A DNA stretch of 64,000 nt. Source: Trogon surrucura (lineage: Eukaryota > Chordata > Aves > Trogoniformes > Trogonidae). Shown piece by piece: positions 25,794-37,885 of the stretch. The stretch covers positions 25,256,084 to 25,320,083 of the forward strand of contig CM036624.1 in assembly GCA_020746105.1 (NCBI GenBank), written 5' to 3'. Numbering within the stretch: the stretch's first letter is position 1; each line of letters opens with the position of its first letter. The notes under the pieces were generated by a model. It ran no database searches. It was not told the DNA's origin and saw nothing but the letters and a program-made list of their open reading frames with translations. The position numbers and the translations under genes are program-made.

Positions 25794-28380
25794 CTACAGA
25801 GAACAGTTTGGGCATGCAACGGAACATGAGTGGTTCCTGAGAGACCTGCACACTCCCTGGCTAAAAAGCTTTAGAGTTTGTGCTGCTTTAAGCAGTAAGG
25901 CAAGTCCTGGCTGAGAAGTTAAAAAATGTTTTTGCTCTACCCTGTCCATCACGCGTGCAACTGCAGAAGAAAAAAGCACAGGTCAATTAGCGTGTACGTC
26001 AACTCCTGTCCTATCACATCTCGCCATCCCTCGAGGGACGGCGTATCTGCACAGCTTCACCACGGACGAGGGGTTATGAAAGTCGGATGAGTAAAGGTAT
26101 GCTGCAGGCTTAGCCAACATATGCAAGCAATCAATATATGAAATTACAAGGCAAGGTTCCAATTACATTGCATACACTAGTGAAGACTTTTACCTCCAAA
26201 TCAGCAAGTTCCAGTATTTGTCGGTGACCATGAAGTTAACCATCCAGATACCTACTTTCCCCAAGCAGCTATCTGGAAACCGCTGATGGACAAAATCCAA
26301 AATACCACTGCAATGGGGGAGTTTCTTGCACAGCAGCTGCCAGCGTAAGTTGCAGAGCAAATCTCAGCTCTTAAGGATTTTCAGCAGCGGAAACGCAACA
26401 TCCTACAGGGACAATCCAAGATCCTCTCGGCAAACACTACGAACTCTCATCTTAATTTCGGTGTAGGAGGATTACAGTACCAGGGCATTACAGGTCTACT
26501 CAGTCAGCAACCCAGTTGTTCTAACTACAGGAAAAAATGAAATGAAGGCTCTGAGTGAAATTACAATAAGATAACAAAATAACTAGTTGCACAGTAACCT
26601 TTTACACAACGGTATTTTGAATAAGAAAGGTCCTTTAAATGTACTTATAAGAACACAAGTTTCTTCATAGGGGAGTAGACGAACACATCCGCACGCTGTG
26701 ACTTTATTAAAATGTCACCGTTACAAATCTCAGCAATGACTAACAACCAAGTATAATTCATGAAACAATAACTACTAAATTGGCATTTACACGTAAGCTC
26801 CCAGCAGCTGAGACAGACAGTATCTGGCAAAAGCAGCTGGTAAGAGGGTTTTTCTACCCCTTTCTTCCACCTGCAGGAAGTCCTTTTGCAATATAAGGCA
26901 CAGATCATCATCCCTGTGTATCAAGGAAGGGCAGACAAGGAAACACTCAGCTGAAGGTGTAACAGTAAAGATAACAGAACAGGTGTCTAGGCTCTCTCCC
27001 AAAATATTCCAATTAAAAAAATAAAAATAAAAAAAATCCTTTCTCAGGGTGGGTTTTTCATTTAGACAAAGGACATAGTCTCCAGACACTACTGCCAGCT
27101 CAGTCTTTCTAAATGTCTGCACAAACAGCTCCACTTCTAAAATCAGGAGTATCAAAAGCATTTTCTCCAATCAGGTAATTTGCTTGTTACAACATTTTCA
27201 GGACCAGATTCCTTTCAAACAAACAAACAAAAAAAAAAAAAAAAGTGGCCTTCTCAACAATCAAACTACATTGCATCGCTTGCTAGAAAACAAATCCTCT
27301 TAAACTTACCTTACACATTATTTAATACACCAGTTTGAAGGAAAAGAGCTTCAGGTCATAAACAGAGTGCTTACCCAATTCACTAAAAGTTGACAAATTT
27401 TAGCACCTGTGTATCATTTCTCATATGCAGCATTAACACTGTGTCTTGATTAAAGGGCAGAACAAGGAAGGCTTCTTCAGCAAACATTCTAATATTAACA
27501 TTAATATCTAATCTGAAAGTTTATATCCATAAATAACCATATACATATACAGCACATTATCTAATACACATGTTTTGATATATATCAAGGCTAAACCATT
27601 GCTCAAGATAATGATGCAAAGTGTTGACTTTAAGTGTGCATTATTTACAAGAACAAGCACCAGATTCTGAATTTCAAGCTCAATTTTCACTAGATACAAT
27701 CTAAATTGCATTAAAAGCATATATATTGTGCTAACAAATAAAACAAATTCCTAAGGAACATTCTTTTAAACCTGCTTTTTTTATATCTCTATAAAATACA
27801 CTCATGTAAAAAAGTATATTCTGCTGATGAGATAGTAAAAATAAATAAATCTGGACTGCATTTGAATGAATTTTCAATATGAAATATATAAAATTATGCT
27901 GCCTCTATAGCTTAGAGGAAGAAGGAGAAAATATAACCACCACTGAATTAGGTATTGCAGAGAATTTATTTTTTCCTAAACAGAAGTGGATTTCACAATA
28001 AACCACTCTTTACTTCATTCTGCACTGCTGCCTGGCAACTCTAACCTGATATGAAGCTTGCGGGGAAAAAAAAAAAAGTGCATTTTTTCTTTAAAACTAT
28101 TTTACAGGAAGGAGTCTTGTTAACCCACCAGTCATCCTTCTAGCAAAGGATACATTATTAACCAAAAAAAGCACAAATAGTAAACATAAGGTTCAAACCT
28201 CCAGATTACATGAACTAATCATTCCTTCACCCGCTTTAAATCAAACCATAATCCAAACTAATTAAAAACTAAACCCAGGGCTGAGAAGAGAGTTTTTGTT
28301 TTGAAGAGAGCTGAGAGGCTTCGTTAACCTCTTCTATCAACTTTCCACAACACGGAATTACTCCTGTGCAACTGAAAGCC
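25794..28380. other. non-coding AT-rich stretch
   Basis: No gene is supported. It contains a CAAA-repeat plus A-run at about 27216-27244, the palindrome TTGATATATATCAA at 27575-27588, and an AT-rich repeat-free block at 27480-27760 that looks like candidate conserved non-coding DNA. A 57-codon minus open frame near 26190-26365 has no recognised family. Confidence 0.5.
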
Positions 28381-28860
28381 CCCTGCCCTCACGTACTGTC
28401 GGGCGCTGCAGCCTCAACGAGAGGGTGATTTTCTGGCCGGAGAAGGCTGCAGGTGCACTCAGTGCACCATCACCCTCACCCGCAGAAGTCACGGATCCAC
28501 GGACACCCCTGCTGCGATCTCCAATTCTAGCGACTTGCGTTTTCCAACGATACGCAGAAATACACGGTCCAGATGTTTTCGTCTCTTACAGGAACTATCC
28601 AACGTGTACCAGCTTCACAGGAAGCCCGGCTCCGCTACCCGGAGCATCAGGGATCACTGGAGCTGAGGAGGAGGCACCACGGGGCAGGATGGAGCGGCTC
28701 ACATCACCGGCTCACCTGCCACCAGCCGGCTGTTTCAGAGGAGCAACACAACCGCCCCGCGATGGATCCAGAGTGAGCCTCTGCTCCCGTGCGCCCACCC
28801 TTCATCCAGTTCCCTCCCCACCTCTCACCAGCACGTCCATCACTCTATGGCTCACGTAAA
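28381..28860. promoter_or_regulatory. CpG-island-like block, candidate promoter
   Basis: A hand count gives about 30 CpGs in 480 bases, roughly one per 16, with GC near 57% and an observed/expected ratio of about 0.7-0.8. The flanks are AT-rich and CpG-poor. No TATA box is evident. ATTGG (an inverted CCAAT) occurs just outside on the minus-upstream side. Both strands carry open frames through the block (28425-28859 on +, and a long ATG-less frame on -), as expected of GC-rich DNA. In birds an unmethylated island of this kind most often marks a promoter or an orphan CpG island. The minus direction is favoured by the window-wide skew and by the ATG-to-donor frame at 28716-28805. Confidence 0.4.
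28716..28805 (-). CDS. candidate first coding exon inside the CpG-rich block (weak)
   Basis: On minus, an ATG (28803-28805) opens 30 codons (MKGGRTGAEAHSG... ending ETAGWWQ) up to a strong donor GGCAG|GTGAGCC (+ strand 28710-28715), where reading through would stop four codons later. It ends in phase 0. A nearby block at 28393-28432 (acceptor CTCCGGCCAG, donor C|GTGAGG, open, phase 0 to 1) could follow it and join in phase to 25719-25793. The Kozak context is ordinary and the peptide is not recognised. This may simply be GC-rich sequence without stops. Confidence 0.13.
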
Positions 28861-29646
28861 TCGTACCAATTTGGAGACCGATTTAGTTAAGTCATCACAA
28901 ATCTTCTTCTACAGCTACTCACAAACAGCTGAAATTAATTTGGAATAACACCATTAACAGAACACCACAGAGTTCACAACAGTATGTGTGGGGCTTCATA
29001 ACTCTAAGCAATAGCAGAAATAGAAACTAGATTTTTACAAAAACATTGCTAAGCTCAAGGTACTTCTACAATTAGAAGTTTATTCTCCCCTTCTAAACAC
29101 TATTTACACAGATACAAAATGCCATCTCAAACACAGGGCACGAATCCTATGGCGTAAACGTGCATTCTGGTCTCATGCAGTGCGCAAATCAGCGCTCAAA
29201 CAGTTATGTTAACAATAGCATATTAAAAAGAACTTCTTTCTAGCTATCATTCAGAGCTAAAAGACCACCCAGAGCAGTTGGGCACAAGTTTTCTCTCTTG
29301 TGTGAAGTAAGTTTGGGTTTTGCCCCTTCCTGGAAAAAGCCAGAAACATACGGTTTAGAATCTGAAGTATTAGATAATTCTCAGTTACTGGAAGTTTAAG
29401 AAGGTTTTGCTTTGAGATCAGAATTAACTAGGTTAACCACCTCCTGCAATGCTTACATTTATTTCAGCAAAGTAAAGATTATCATTCTCCACTGGCCACT
29501 GCTACCACGGCTCAACTAGTCCCAAGCTGCTATTAAACTATTTATTCAGAGAGACTAACACTAATAGAATGAAATTTAATATTTAATATAAACAAGGCCC
29601 ACTTCCAAAAAAGTGGAAGCACCAGGTTTACAGTTCAGAGTCTTAC
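28861..29646. other. non-coding stretch
   Basis: AT-rich sequence with no recognisable feature. Confidence 0.6.
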
Positions 29647-29721
29647 CAGTTCAGCAAGCCCAGGGACCACAGCAAGACCTATAACAGCAGCTCTTCCACC
29701 CAGCTCAATTCCTTTTACTTC
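29647..29721 (-). CDS. candidate internal exon, hydrophobic peptide (weak)
   Basis: On minus, acceptor TGTGGTGTCAG and donor CTG|GTAAGACTC bound 75 nt, open in phase 0-0: EVKGIELGGRAAVIGLAVV then PGLAEL. The segment AAVIGLAVVPGLAEL would be a hydrophobic helix. It lies 216 bases downstream of the candidate at 29938-30002, with matching phase. The acceptor pyrimidine tract is weak. No protein family is recognised. Confidence 0.17.
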
Positions 29722-29937
29722 CTGACACCACAGGATCACTCAGTCCCAGCATCCAGTGAAAGAGTAGCTTAACCAGAACACCACAGTTTTTACATATAAT
29801 TTAGAACAGCTACACCACGAGTTTCTTTGTGCTTAAGAAGCTTTCTTCTTGCAACACCTTGAAGAATTAGTCCTTCGTCCCAAAAGGACAACTGATCAAG
29901 GAACGACCAGCAGGATCCCAAAAGTTTGTGGACTTAC

Positions 29938-30002
29938 GATTACAAAATCCATAGTTTCTTCAATTTTTTCGAGAAAGAGCTGATAAAAAACACAGAGTAG
30001 GT
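29938..30002 (-). CDS. candidate internal exon with strong acceptor (weak)
   Basis: On minus, a very strong acceptor (a T10 tract then GCTTGCAG) and a consensus donor ATC|GTAAGT (+ strand 29932-29937) bound 65 nt. The frame with two leading bases then 21 codons reads LLCVFYQLFLEKIEETMDFV and I, phase 1 in and 0 out. It joins in phase to 29647-29721 across a 216-base gap. The pair is the best-placed two-exon arrangement I found, but each part could be chance. Both lie upstream, in the minus sense, of the CpG-rich block, so they would belong to another promoter or transcript. Confidence 0.18.
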
Positions 30003-33000
30003 CTGCAAGCAAAAAAAAAATAAAATGAAATAAAAAATACCTTGTCTGAAAAAAAATGGTTAATAAGATACCACAAGAGTGTAATCCTGCACTTCCCACA
30101 CCACATGCCGTGGTGGAGGAGTCGTAGGAGCTGCCCACCCTCTCCCTCCCCCTAGATGACTAACTCAGCAAACGTTTCACTAGGATATTTGGAAAGCAAA
30201 GTGCATTACAACAGTCTTAAATTTATCCATTTCAGCGAATCAGCTGAAAACACAGGATTAATCCACTGGCTGGGAGGCAGGACCGCTCCCTCAGCCCCTG
30301 CCTCCCCTCCGGCAGGCTGCTCGGGGTCTCAGGAAATGAGGGTGCAGCTCGCACGACACAACTGATCCGACACCAAATATCTCATTTCTCACTGCTGATT
30401 GCACTGGTCCCTTTTTTACTCCAGCACCAATGACGCTCCCATTCAGCTGTCACAGAGCTAAAAGCTCCCCTAATTTCTGCTGAAACCTCCAGCCCTAAAC
30501 CGGCAGAGCTTCCTAACGGCACCAGGAGCCACCACCAAACACTGATACCGGCACAAGCAGAGGAAGCAGAGGCTGGTGGCAAGAGCAAGACCTCCCCCAG
30601 CACCAGCATCTCTACCCTCAGCTACGCCACTGAAACCCAACAGGTCAAAGCCACGAGGTGGGAGAGCGAAGGGCTGAGTGAGAAGCACCACTGGAAGGGC
30701 ACAGGGGAAGGGGTCAGCGGGGAACCCTTCCATAAACCCTTCAGCTTCAGGAAGCCCAAAGCATGCTGTGATAAAACTGGTAACTACAAATTTTAAGGTG
30801 AAAAGCTGCTAAAACCACCACATCTTTGATCTGCTAAGTCCCTTAAAAAATTGCATCAACCGCTAATTACCTCCTGTAAACATGTTTTCTATGTTCTCTC
30901 TGCAAATTGTCTTGCTTCAACTATAAATTCTGGCTTTTCCTCCAGCTTTCTTCTTCCCTTTTTTTCTAAATTGGTATCTTGCTCTTATTTAGGTATTTCT
31001 AAGCAACAGCAATGTCACCTTTTCACCTTCTCTTCAACAAATAGTTTGAGCTTTAAATCACTCACTCAAGTGTTTCCTAAACTTGAATCACCCTGGAACT
31101 TTGCTGAAAACACTGAAAATACTGAACATTTTTTAGAAACATTAAGACAGGACACTAATATTCCCACAGCAATCACATCATTACCAAACTCCAAGACAGC
31201 ATCACCTTAGTATGTTCAGACAGTATTTTCCCCACCTGTAAAACTCAAGAACTTTTTAGGTCTTTTAACCACAGAGTCAGTGACAAATGCCTTAAAAATC
31301 AGTTACAGTAAGCTGGATCCTCTTAGACTAACACTAGGCATAATTCAAAGTGGGGTAGAAGTAGTAGGCAAAGAATAGTGACATGTAAATCAACATGAAA
31401 AACTTTGGATTTATGTGTCTGAAGGATAAGTCCCAATTAAACAAAGATCTTTGAGAAAAATTTCCAGCTCTTCACTTTTCCTTTTATCACCCTAGCAGTC
31501 GCTACTCTAATCAGCCTTTTTGCTCCTCCTTATACCCAAAATAAACCAAAATAAAAGTCAAAGTAATAACATCAAATAAAACGTATGCAGGGTTTTTTTG
31601 CTTCCTCCACTACAAGTAAACACCAGAGATGCCATTTATGAAAGTATAAAGCAACCCAAGGACGGTAAAGGAAAAATATAAAATATGCATCTACGCATAA
31701 ATATTTTACATGGGTGAGATAAGGCCTTTATAGTCAAACTGGGGGCGTTTTCAGGCACAATTTATTACATTTCATGCAACTTGCAGAAGGTTTTCTATTT
31801 CATGTAAATCCCTGAAGTACCATCTTTATGAATGCAAGCAAAACACATCCCTTCACGGCCTTTTTATTTGCCTTAAATTCTAGTTTTGGACACTTTCAAG
31901 TCAAAATCAATGTTACACTTTATATACTCTACAAAAACAAACAGATCTTTCTTCATGACTGCTAATAGTAACTTTCATAAACTTTAAAATGTAACATTTT
32001 GTTTAATGAAGTTCTAGTGATTGATTTTCATAACTGAAGCTGACACGGCTCAAGGATGACTCCACTGCTGGAGGTTCAGCAGATCCTCACCCCTCTGCTG
32101 AGCAGGAGCAGGGCAATACAAGCCTCCTCCATAAATCACACAAAACAGGAATACCCATGTTTCCTAAAAGCTCTTCCTCCAAGAGGACCAGCAGCAGCAC
32201 CAGCAGCCATTACTTCCTCCATGACGGTGTTCTGAGAGATTCATAGAAAGCTTCTCTTTAGGATTTTGAATCCACGGTGAATCAGTGACTAAGCAGAACT
32301 AAGCCAACGACCAGGCTTTTCCTCCACCACAAAACCTCCCTTCTCCTCTCCTTGCTCTTCTTGACTCCGTGTCTTCGATGGAAGCTGAGCAGTTCAGCCT
32401 CCCGCTGCCGAGCTCTCTGCACACTGCCCGCCCGTAACAATGCAACAAGGGTGACGGGCATCTGTCCTGTTCTGGTGGCAGCAAACATCCTTCCAGCAGC
32501 AAAGAAGAGCGTGCCCTGCATTGCAAATTTGTACTATGAACACTCACAAGTCTGCCAGAGGAACAGGATACTGGGTCACAAAGCAGGTCACCTGAAAACT
32601 CAGCATTATGCAAAACATGAGCTGCATGCCTTCAAAAGTCATCCAAATTACTTTTACATGGGAATAATTCTCCTGGGAAGAAAAAAAAAGGTTAAAGTAA
32701 CACAGGTTACTTAAAACCTGTTTAATCTAGCTGAGGTCCACTGAAGTAAGTTACATACAGATAAATACAATATATCTGTGAGCCACAAGCATCACAGTGC
32801 AGGAAAATCTTTGTTTTATTTACAGCATCATCCAAAAGACAAACATCCAGCTACACCATACTGAACACTGCACCTAGAAACTTCAGGTGTCTGAAATCTA
32901 CACACAATTTCTTAGTAGCTCTGTTTTACCACACAAGCTGAATCAAGAAGGGATCACCAAGCTGCAGCAGCACTGGCAGACACGGGCTTCGTGTCTGGCT

Positions 33001-33454
33001 GCAGACACCGGAGTATCTGCAGCTACTGGCCACGTAGGCAGGACTCGGATATTTATACAGCTGCATGACGGATAAGTGTGAGCCAAGACAGGCAGTGCAA
33101 GAGGAGAAGGCTCGAGTTGTGTCGACACACCCGTTCATACCAGGACAAACAACCCACAGCGCTGCAAGGCAGAGCTGGCTGCTCCTGCCAGGAGCCCACC
33201 AGCAGAGCCGGGCGCTGCCAAACATGCACCCCCAAGCTCCAGCACTGCCCGATGGGCTGGTGTGGGCTTTGTTTGGTTGTTTAACCCAGGACGGGTTGTC
33301 TGTCTTTTTTAGCTAAAGCCTCCATCATCCATTCCCGTGCAAAGCAAGGTTAACGATGATGAATAAGATGCTCTCCAGAACATTTGTGCCAGGCACAAAG
33401 CAGGAAAACATCAGCACAGCGGGCAAACATCACTTAGCTACGTCAGCCACCATC

Positions 33455-33501
33455 TTACCAAAAACCCTTCCCTAGGTGCACCTGTGGGAGGGTTTTGGTA
33501 A
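33455..33501. repeat. imperfect hairpin / inverted repeat
   Basis: Arms TTACCAAAAACCCTTCCC (33455-33472) and GGGAGGGTTTTGGTAA (33486-33501) pair over 16 bp with two single-base bulges. The 13-base loop contains the palindrome GGTGCACC. It could be a DNA-transposon-derived fragment, an RNA hairpin, or chance. Confidence 0.75.
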
Positions 33502-34670
33502 AACACCACTGCCTCCTCCCAAAGACCAACCACCGGGAGCCACAGAGGTGTTCAAGCGGTCCTGTACTCCTCCCTGCCCCGCTGCGCGCCCCAGAGTAGA
33601 CCTATAGCAGACACACTCCCTTCAACAGCCCAGCTGGTCCCCGAGCCCAACAGCGACAATCCTCTGGACGGCAGATGGGAAAAACACTTTGAATGGCTTC
33701 TGACAATGTTGAAATACTTCCTTATACACTTTAAATCATCTAAAGCATGGACAAGAAAACCTTACTGTAGCTCAAGCACTCTTTAATAGTGCTGTTCCAC
33801 AGAGGTTGAGAACTACTCTCACATCAGAGACATGTTCTATCTCCTAGTGTTTGCACCACCTCATGTCCATACACTGCTTTTCAATTGCAATTCAGCATAT
33901 AAAAATAGCTATGAATTTGTCAGCAGTGTAGATATTTTAAGATATTGACAAGAAAGGCTTCTTTTGCAAGCAACGAAGCTTTATTTTAGGAAGTATCAAT
34001 ACTGTTTCAAGCTCTTCTGTGACAGTCAAAGCTGACCCCAAAAACGTGCGTCCTAACCCAGCTTGCTAAACTCCGTGGAACATGCTGAAATCCACAGCTG
34101 TTTATAGCTGCAGCATTATGCATCTGACAGTTTTATTTGTGTAACAGTTTATGCTTTCATTATGTTCTGTCACTTGCTACATGGAATTTGTGTTCAAGAG
34201 GATTCCACTGTATCATATCTAAGAGGTTTACAACAAAATCCAAATAGCTGAACTCACGGATACGCCGCGTCACTAGATTTAAGGGTTCACAGTAACTTCT
34301 TGTAGCCATCTTTTTGTGAGCAGACTCATCTACCAACAATACACGACACTACCTTCAGGATTAATTAAATGAAAAATCAATACACAGTATTATTACACCT
34401 GCCATTCCATCATATATAAAAGCTGTAAGAAACAACCAGTTTTCACAGTTTTATTCCCAACTCTTAAAAAAAGAGCACAGAAGCATGCTTCCTTCCAAGC
34501 CTACCAGTGAATTAACTGTGCCAGGAGCTGAACAAGCAGCTGAACTACAGCTCCCAATAAAAGCATGTAAACAACTAGTGACTGAGATGCCAAGAAGTAA
34601 CTGGAGTAAATGAGAATCACAATACAAACATGATCTCCTGCACATATCACCATGGGTTTTATTTAAATTT

Positions 34671-34694
34671 AAAAAAAAAAGGGGGGGGGGGGGG
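34671..34694 (+). repeat. A10-G14 homopurine junction
   Basis: Ten A followed directly by fourteen G, then AGGAGG. The G-run is a G-quadruplex or triplex candidate, and the length may be unstable. Confidence 0.92.
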
Positions 34695-37097
34695 AGGAGG
34701 ACAGAAAGTAGGCTAAACATGGAACATGTCAAGGGCAGTACTTCTAATAAGCTATGGCAAACCTTCTCTACATTTAGCAAACCTACATTTGCTCCTTATG
34801 GCCAGGGAATCCTTTTTACCATTCGGCACGGATTCTTCTCATCGGGCTTTTATTTCTGGCCCAGCAGCCAGGGCAAGCCACCATCTTCAGCAGTACATAG
34901 ACCAAACAGCCATAATCAACCACCTTTGCTCAGTCATCCTGATCACAAATATCCCTTCCTTGGGAAAGGCTATTTATGGCCCCCAACGTAGTTTTCTTTT
35001 TGCTCCAACTAACCTTATCATTCATTCTGCTGCTAAATTAAATAGCTCTCCACCAGAAATTCCCCACTCATGCAGGCGCTTGCACACTGGTGGTAATTAA
35101 GTCATCTCTGAACCTTCTTGGAAATAAGCCACCAGCAGTGCACACAGAAGCTCAGGCAAGGCAGGCTCTACAGACCTCATGTCATAGTGTATCTTTTTTC
35201 AAACCCTTTCAGATTTTGAACACATTTTCTAATACTAAGTATCAGAAAGGCACAGTATTAAAAAGAATGCACTCTTACACAGCTCCCTTCCAGGTAACAC
35301 CATCATCACCTCTTTCTCCCTGCAGCATCACCCTGTCTTAGAGCACAGGCTGGAGATCGGCAGTCACGGCTGTCAGGCTGGAGATGCAGGCTCAGCCCTC
35401 GGCTCACCACACGTCCTGCTCCAGTAGAGGAACTGCTCTGCCTTACATCGCTCCCCAGGCTGTAATCGTGCTGCACTCTCTGCAAATTCACTTGACAGAA
35501 AGCTTCTCCGAACTACAGATGATTTCAGTAATGAGTTATTTCAGCTCATGTAACTGTGGTCTGTGGTGTAAAAATCAAGCCAAGCTATGTCACAGCTTGT
35601 GTTAATTTCCACTAATGAGAATCCCAACAGTTGCAATAGATGGATCCATCCACAAACTCAGAAATTAAACATTTGGAATTACTTCCATGAAAACAATCTT
35701 CAAATCATCAAGGAAAGAAAGTCCACAGTCCACAGAGTAAAGATTGTCCTACAGCAGAGACACATTTCACACAAGGAGAACACGGAAACACATCAGCAAC
35801 ACAACTGACATCAAAATACTAAGCAAGTTGAGAATGTTGAAGTTTTAAAAGATTCACCTTGTGCGCTGCAGAGATAAGGAAAAGCTTTTCTATTCAACTA
35901 GGAAGGGCCAGTCAGTATGTACCTTGAGGGGATCCTACCATAGCGCATAAAATAGATGTTAGACATTATGTTCTGGGCTTAATGAGAGAACACTCCAGGG
36001 ACCTTCCTACCTGAGGGGAAGGAGAACTAGCGACTCGTGTCTCCAGCACAAAGTCTTTTATTTTACCTTCACCCATGCAGCTTCTCGCCAGCTTCAGCTG
36101 GGACACACGGGGCTTGCACACGTTTCCCAGCTGCTGGGGAGCTTGGTGTGAAAAAGCCAGAGCCCTGGGTCACAGCAAGCTGCACAAATGCCACCTGCAC
36201 AGAAGCCCCCATCTATTCTACCTCTGCCTTCTCCACTTCCTTATCTACTGTCTCACCACACAGGAGGACCAGTTGAACTGGGATCCTACACCAAGAAGTT
36301 GCAGGAGATTACAAAACCCGGCAGCATTCTCCACTCGGGCTGCGAGGTGCAACACCGCCAGGGCTGAGGACACTAATGAGAACCTGGAGGAACCAAAGTT
36401 CACCCGTGATTTGTTGCCTGCTCAAGTGTGACCATAAAATGAAACCCTTACAAGATCAGAAGGCTGACCTCATCGAGCACTGTGCTGGACTAAATGGGTA
36501 TGAGGTTCAAGGTAACGTAAGTAAAACCCGTTCCACAGAGGTGGGGGATGTAGGCTAAATAGAGATTGCAGAGAAAAGAGTGCTGAGGTTTTTTAGTGCA
36601 TCTGTCCAAGGAGTAACTAGTTTCAGCACGCTAGCAAGCACTCGTGATCTTCCCTAGTAAACTTTCATCCGTTTTAACAGATGGGAGCTGCGTTACAAAA
36701 CAAAATCCTCCTAGAAAAGAGTCAACCACTTAAGTGTTATTAAGTATTCATAAGGCAAGATGCAGTGGATGAGACTGTTCACGTCCTCCAAATATGCAAC
36801 ATGTATGATAATTGGGATTTGACACACTAAAAATAAGATTCCAAGCAAATTTTTGCACTTTTAAAGATTCTTTCCTCATAGAAATTGTATGTAAGTCTTA
36901 AGACGCAGAAAGAGTAGTAAATCCCTTCACAGCTAGCAACTAAATTTGCAGAGCAGCGTATCTGATCTAACCCTGATGTCAAAGGCTCAAGCTTTCCAAC
37001 GCACAGTCTATTCAGACTGAAGCTTTCCTTATTACTTTTATTTCTTTTATTTGCTTTATTTCATAAAACGTAAGTAAAGTTAGACTTAATGATTCAG

Positions 37098-37142
37098 AAG
37101 AAAAAAAAAAAAGGGGGAGGGGGAAGAAAAAGGGAAAAAAAA
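37098..37142 (+). repeat. A/G purine tract
   Basis: About 45 bases of almost pure purine (A-runs with G3-G5 blocks), giving a mirror-type tract that could adopt triplex structure. Confidence 0.85.
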
Positions 37143-37845
37143 GCTCAGGATGAAGACTGAAATAAAAATCTTCAACAATTTTTGTCCCGGTTGTTTCCTC
37201 ACATGTGGGCAGGAATCTTGATGACAAGCTTATCTGCATTACCAATGCTCGATTTAGCTGTCAGAAGGCTGATATTTCTTCCTCCTGCATACTTTTTGTA
37301 GCATAGTCATCTAAAGGGTCTTTTAAAACATTCACCTACTGATCTGCTCCTCTTATTTGCTTCATGAAAAACATAACATTGTTTTTTCACTTTTACAAGT
37401 AAATAAGCATCTGGCATTTAAAACATTTCCTGGACAACACAGCCTAATCCAGGAGTTTTGCTGAGCCTTTTCGGAGTGTTTCTTTTGCATTCAACAATTA
37501 CAGGTTCCTTATATCACTCCCCACACCGGGTCATCTAAAAGTACTTATGAAGCATTTAGCAGGCACTAGCAAGCAAAACTACATCCAACCCATGCTGGTT
37601 CACGAGTAATTGAAAAGCCAGGTAGCTTAAACATACAGCATTTCATCAGACTGTTGTTGAAAAGACATTAATACTCATTTTTCCCTCAGTAGCCATGTAA
37701 TTTCTTTCCCTTTACTTCATCTTCATAAATCCACTAGAGCCTAAATGCAGAAGAGTGGATTTAATCAGATAGCTAGCGATACACAATTAACTTACTTTTC
37801 TCTGTCAGTTCGTGATTTAGTGATATGATGCTGTGAGTGGCAGAA

Positions 37846-37885
37846 GTGGAAAAGAGAAAGGAGGAGAAGGAGTGGAGGGGAGGAA
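37846..37885 (+). repeat. GGA-rich purine tract
   Basis: Purine-rich GAAAAGAGAAAGGAGGAGAAGG-type run followed by an A-run. It is low-complexity DNA. Confidence 0.8.

Noticed and set aside
26193..26365. 57-codon minus frame ending at a GTAAAAG donor-like site
   Set aside because: The out-phase does not match the next candidate, and the peptide is not recognised.
28425..28859. 144-codon plus frame in the CpG-rich block
   Set aside because: GC-rich DNA loses stops on both strands. The product is low-complexity Pro/Ser/Ala-rich and matches no family.
35967..36169. 67-codon minus frame with coding-like composition (…KIKDFVLETRVASS…)
   Set aside because: No family is recognised. Its phase does not fit the neighbouring candidates, and the acceptor is uncertain.
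37261..37335. Possible terminal exon on minus (…DPLDDYATKSMQEEEISAF, stop) with AATAAA motifs at about 37030-37060
   Set aside because: The acceptor is purine-rich and poor. AATAAA is common in A/T-rich DNA, and the peptide is not recognised.
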